Positions 5,987 to 8,055 of a stretch of 8,055 nt of DNA are shown here, one piece after another (position 1 is the stretch's first letter; each line of letters opens with the position of its first letter). A program made the translations under genes and the position numbers. The stretch covers positions 1-8,055 of the forward strand of contig CALIQN010000030.1 in the NCBI GenBank assembly GCA_938044045.1. The letters are read 5' to 3'. The notes below the pieces were generated by a model. It was not told the DNA's origin. It made no database searches and saw only the letters and a program-made list of their open reading frames with translations. This DNA comes from an uncultured Peptococcaceae bacterium (lineage in GTDB: Bacteria > Bacillota > Peptococcia > Peptococcales > Peptococcaceae).

Positions 5987-6490
5987 CTATCTATTTTTGA
6001 GCGTTTCACTTACCTTTTGCATGATTTTATGTACAAAAATCAAATTCAGCACCATGATAATAATGCACGCTACAGATGAAATGACTATCTGAAAAGCTGT
6101 ATAACCAAAAGCTAAGATAACCCTACTGATTAGAAATATACTGATTGGCAGAAGAACAATACTTGAAATTAATGTAGGGATATACTTTTTAATAATTACA
6201 CTTTGAATGATATGAATAAGTAAATGTAAAGAAAAAGCAATAAAGGCACCAATCCAAACAAGGTATATCTTAAGAAAAACACTGATACCTGTTATTGTAA
6301 TACATAATAGATACTCTTCTAGGACAGCCAGTGCAAAGCCCTCATTGCTAAAGTTTTGAGACAAGCTTGAAAGTCTCTTATATTTTTCAACGATGGTACT
6401 ATTATTATCCAACCATAGTCTAAACCCTATTATTTCCTCCATCTCATGAAGCATAAAAATAATAGGAAACAACCAAAATATGGTTTCCAT
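5987..6490 (-). CDS. HXXEE-motif integral membrane protein, function unknown
   Basis: This 167-residue, very hydrophobic protein probably has four or five membrane segments (about 2-14, 57-72, 75-100, 106-125 and 132-154). The first segment runs into HEMEE (residues 15-19), the motif for which the HXXEE family of unknown function is named. A second family pattern is visible with His89 and His93 (HLLIH), QS at 96-97 and KYIP at 102-105. The conserved His and Glu residues at membrane faces could bind a metal, but no activity is established and none is claimed. The start at 6490 has GAGGAGG 8 bases upstream; an in-frame TTG nine codons earlier would put that site inside the gene. It is convergent with yebC and follows a terminator, so it is probably transcribed alone. 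Codon use looks like its neighbours; no sign of recent transfer was noticed. Confidence 0.85.
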   Translation of the reverse strand: METIFWLFPIIFMLHEMEEIIGFRLWLDNNSTIVEKYKRLSSLSQNFSNEGFALAVLEEYLLCITITGISVFLKIYLVWIGAFIAFSLHLLIHIIQSVIIKKYIPTLISSIVLLPISIFLISRVILAFGYTAFQIVISSVACIIIMVLNLIFVHKIMQKVSETLKNR

Positions 6491-6519
6491 TTTGCTGTCC
6501 TCCTCTAATATAGCCAATA

Positions 6520-6548
6520 ATTATAGACCTTAATCATTCCTATGAATA
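6520..6548 (-). promoter_or_regulatory. Possible promoter of the HXXEE gene
   Basis: A perfect TATAAT (6520-6525) lies 30 bases before the start codon on the minus strand. The -35 at 17 bases (TATTCA, 6543-6548) is poor, matching three of six, so the element is tentative. A separate promoter is expected because a strong terminator stands just upstream. Confidence 0.4.
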
Positions 6549-6552
6549 GCTT

Positions 6553-6596
6553 AAAAAACAAGGTATACTAATTTGTTTTAGTATACCTTGTTTTTT
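6553..6596 (-). terminator. Strong bidirectional hairpin terminator
   Basis: A perfect 19-bp stem (6553-6571 with 6578-6596) encloses a 6-base loop. Both arms end in A6/T6 runs, so it works as an intrinsic terminator in either direction. It lies 43 bases past the stop of the secreted-protein gene and separates that gene from the HXXEE gene. Confidence 0.92.
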
Positions 6597-6639
6597 GTAA
6601 TAGTTGTATAGTTGGAGGAAAGCTTTTTAGGGTTATGGT

Positions 6640-7305
6640 CTAGTACAATTCATCTTCATCGATGACTTCATACTGAGCTACTTTATCCCAAATACTTTGA
6701 TTTTTAGCATCTTCTGCCTGAATTTTTTCTTCAATTTTTTCAGCTTGTTCTACAAGTACACTGTTCTCTCTTAAAACTTCAGCTTCTTTTTCCTCAAAAA
6801 TTTTGTCTAGTTTTTCTCGCTCTTCCACCTCCTTCAGTAAGGTGTCTTTTTCTGCCTCAGTTAAAGCTTTAGAAGCCTTGATAAAGGCTCTTTCATCCGC
6901 TACTTCTTCCTGTTCTGAGGTAAGATTATCCTCTAATTTCTTCCAAAGTGATTCATTTTTACCCATCACATCATCATACATCTTTTCGAGATCAAGTCCT
7001 TGAAGAGCTTGATCTAGCCTGTCATCTAAAGTCTGATAGATTCTATCCAAAGTCTTAAAATCTTCTTTCAATTTTTGTTCTGTTTCAAGAAGCTGTGCTT
7101 TTTCTTGCTCGGTCAACATGGTTAAACCTGTGATATAAGATTCCATACCGACATCGTCAGTGTCTATCACATTTTCTTCTATCACTTGATAATCTTGAGA
7201 TTGATCTCTAAGCTCATCAGCATTGATGCTAAAGCTCGTCATTGTCGTTGCTGCCATTATGCTTAGTAATAATAATGTGTTTAATTTCTGTATTTTCATC
7301 TTCAT
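6640..7305 (-). CDS. Secreted acidic helical protein with internal duplication, function unknown
   Basis: I do not recognise a named family. The 221-residue product starts with a signal peptide: MKMKIQK, a hydrophobic core around 10-24, and a likely signal-peptidase I cut after SINA (residue 29). A lipobox Cys is absent, so it should be released or wall-associated. The rest is rich in Glu, Lys, Leu and Asp and looks like amphipathic helix or coiled coil. Two diverged copies of one unit are visible: LTEQEKAQLLE at 64 to KNESLW ending at 121, and LTEAEKDTLLK at 148 to KNQSIW ending at 206, each 58-59 residues. The start at 7305 has AAGGAAGG 9 bases upstream; a second ATG two codons in is possible. 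The gene follows a sensor kinase gene by 149 bases that hold its own likely control region. The paired LTxxE motifs recall the LTxxQ motifs of CpxP/Spy periplasmic proteins, which may be coincidence. Confidence 0.8.
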   Translation of the reverse strand: MKMKIQKLNTLLLLSIMAATTMTSFSINADELRDQSQDYQVIEENVIDTDDVGMESYITGLTMLTEQEKAQLLETEQKLKEDFKTLDRIYQTLDDRLDQALQGLDLEKMYDDVMGKNESLWKKLEDNLTSEQEEVADERAFIKASKALTEAEKDTLLKEVEEREKLDKIFEEKEAEVLRENSVLVEQAEKIEEKIQAEDAKNQSIWDKVAQYEVIDEDELY

Positions 7306-7314
7306 TGTACTCGA

Positions 7315-7322
7315 CCTTCCTT
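7315..7322 (-). promoter_or_regulatory. Ribosome binding site of the secreted-protein gene
   Basis: AAGGAAGG sits 9 bases before the ATG at 7305. It fixes the start and excludes an in-frame extension of 13 codons that would begin upstream at 7344 without a good site. Confidence 0.7.
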
Positions 7323-7343
7323 TTATCTCGTTTTTATCTAGCA

Positions 7344-7373
7344 ATCAAGATAAGTACCATCACCTATCTTGAT
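7344..7373. repeat. Inverted repeat in the 5' leader of the secreted-protein gene
   Basis: ATCAAGATA and TATCTTGAT form a 9-bp stem around a 12-base loop that can add two more pairs after one mismatch. No U-run follows on the minus strand, so it is not an intrinsic terminator. It would lie near the 5' end of the message and could be a stabilising hairpin or an operator. Confidence 0.55.
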
Positions 7374-7390
7374 GAGGAGTATACTATCAA

Positions 7391-7420
7391 ATTTTAGGAA
7401 AAGTCGCCCTAATTTTGCAA
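7391..7420 (-). promoter_or_regulatory. Probable promoter of the secreted-protein gene
   Basis: On the minus strand TTGCAA (7415-7420) and TAAAAT (7391-7396) are 18 bases apart, each near consensus. The 11-bp-spaced direct repeats end five bases upstream of this -35, as in promoters activated by response regulators. A competing -10, TATACT (7378-7383), has only a weak -35, so the exact start is uncertain. Confidence 0.45.
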
Positions 7421-7425
7421 GAAAT

Positions 7426-7444
7426 CTGTGGCAGAACTGTGGCA
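7426..7444 (-). promoter_or_regulatory. Tandem direct repeat, probable response-regulator site
   Basis: TGCCACAG occurs twice on the minus strand (7437-7444 and 7426-7433) separated by TTC, an 11-bp period equal to about one helical turn. OmpR/PhoB-class regulators commonly bind such same-face direct repeats just upstream of a -35. Placed between a sensor kinase gene and the secreted-protein gene, it is a good candidate target of the cognate regulator. Confidence 0.55.
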
Positions 7445-7454
7445 AAAATATCTT

Positions 7455-8055
7455 TTAATGTATCGGTAACTCAATGATAAATTCAGTCTGATCTACCTTA
7501 TCCGTTAGATAAAGTTTCCCGCTATTTTTTTCTATCAATTCTTTGGCCAAAGAAAGTCCTATACCAAAATTACCACCTTCGCCTTTATAAAAGCGCTCAA
7601 ATATATGTGATTTGTCTTTTTCATTAATACCCTTACCATCATCAATGATATGAAAAGAAATGATATCATTTTCTTGTTTCACAACAATAGCAATCTTTGT
7701 TTGTGCATATCTTACTGCATTAGAAATTAAGTTTGAAATCGCTCTTTCTAACATCACTTCATCCACTAGAACATCTAAGTCATCTTCTACATCAACTTCC
7801 AATACTAGACCCTTTTGCTTGATTTGATGGATAAAACTATTAATACAAATATTTAAAATATCTTCTATTTTCACACTCACCCTATTGGGTTTGGCATATT
7901 CAAATTTAGTGAGAGACAAAATTTCATTGACTAAATTGGTCATTTTTTCTGTTTCTTTCAAAATAATATCATAAGTTTTCTCCTTATCTTTCATCACACC
8001 ATACTTTAATCCCTCGGTATAACCTTGTATAGACATGAGTGGCGTTCGTAACTCA
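7455..8055 (-). CDS. Sensor histidine kinase, C-terminal part (cut by window edge)
   Basis: This is the catalytic half of a membrane two-component sensor kinase; 199 codons are present and the frame is open to the right edge. It begins inside the H-box with ELRTPL, so the phospho-accepting His lies just outside the window. A HisKA dimerisation helix pair covers about residues 1-52. The HATPase domain follows with an N-box (Asn108 and Asn112 in ISNLISNAVRYA), G1 box DDGKG (138-142), F-box IFERFYK (151-157) and G2 box GGNFGIGL (160-167); all ATP-binding residues look intact. The sensor domain and membrane segments are not visible. An internal ATG at 8036 is part of the H-box (Met7) and is not the start. 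A response-regulator gene is expected upstream, beyond the edge. No terminator follows, so some transcripts may read into the next gene. Confidence 0.95.
   Translation of the reverse strand, partial: ELRTPLMSIQGYTEGLKYGVMKDKEKTYDIILKETEKMTNLVNEILSLTKFEYAKPNRVSVKIEDILNICINSFIHQIKQKGLVLEVDVEDDLDVLVDEVMLERAISNLISNAVRYAQTKIAIVVKQENDIISFHIIDDGKGINEKDKSHIFERFYKGEGGNFGIGLSLAKELIEKNSGKLYLTDKVDQTEFIIELPIH

Noticed and set aside
6803..7003. Ser-rich plus-strand frame opposite the secreted-protein gene
   Set aside because: Serine-rich translation is the usual complement of Glu/Lys-rich coding sequence; no start signals.
1..8055. CRISPR array, insertion sequence, prophage or toxin-antitoxin system
   Set aside because: No regularly spaced repeats, transposase or integrase motifs, terminal inverted repeats or paired small genes of that kind were seen.

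Overview
The window is ordinary bacterial chromosome of low G+C. It most likely comes from an anaerobic clostridial Bacillota (Firmicutes). The evidence is A/T-rich intergenic DNA, strong AGGAGG-type ribosome binding sites, a T-box RNA ahead of leuA, the short (about 420-residue) LeuC paired with a 163-residue LeuD, and a YebC protein of the Gram-positive type. Genus cannot be assigned from sequence alone.

Region 1 (1-3772, minus strand) is a leucine biosynthesis operon, leuA-leuC-leuD-leuB. leuB is cut by the left edge. Its leader carries a sigma-A promoter (about 3745-3772), a CodY-like box inside the promoter spacer, a T-box with a probable CUC (Leu) specifier, and a 16-bp intrinsic terminator just before the leuA ribosome binding site. 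Uncharged tRNA-Leu should therefore switch the operon on, and a branched-chain amino acid/GTP-sensing repressor may act on initiation.

Region 2 (3960-5895) holds a minus-strand pair, dut (dUTPase) and ogt (O6-alkylguanine-DNA alkyltransferase). They fit a nucleotide-sanitation and DNA-repair unit, and a strong hairpin follows ogt. Divergent from dut is yebC on the plus strand, with a good extended -10 promoter. A perfect 17-bp inverted repeat sits at its predicted transcription start, and a clear terminator follows the gene.

Region 3 (5987-8055, minus strand) is the accessory part. It has a small polytopic membrane protein of the HXXEE family, then a secreted acidic helical protein of unknown function built from two diverged copies of one unit, then the C-terminal part of a sensor histidine kinase that runs off the right edge. 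Between the kinase and the secreted-protein gene lie two identical 8-bp direct repeats spaced 11 bp apart, just upstream of a plausible promoter. This is the layout of an OmpR/PhoB-type response-regulator site. Kinase, site and secreted protein may form one signalling module, somewhat like the CpxP/Spy arrangement in Gram-negatives. That link is inference.

No rRNA, tRNA, CRISPR array, insertion sequence or prophage gene was seen. The longest stretch without a gene (3487-4016) is fully described below.
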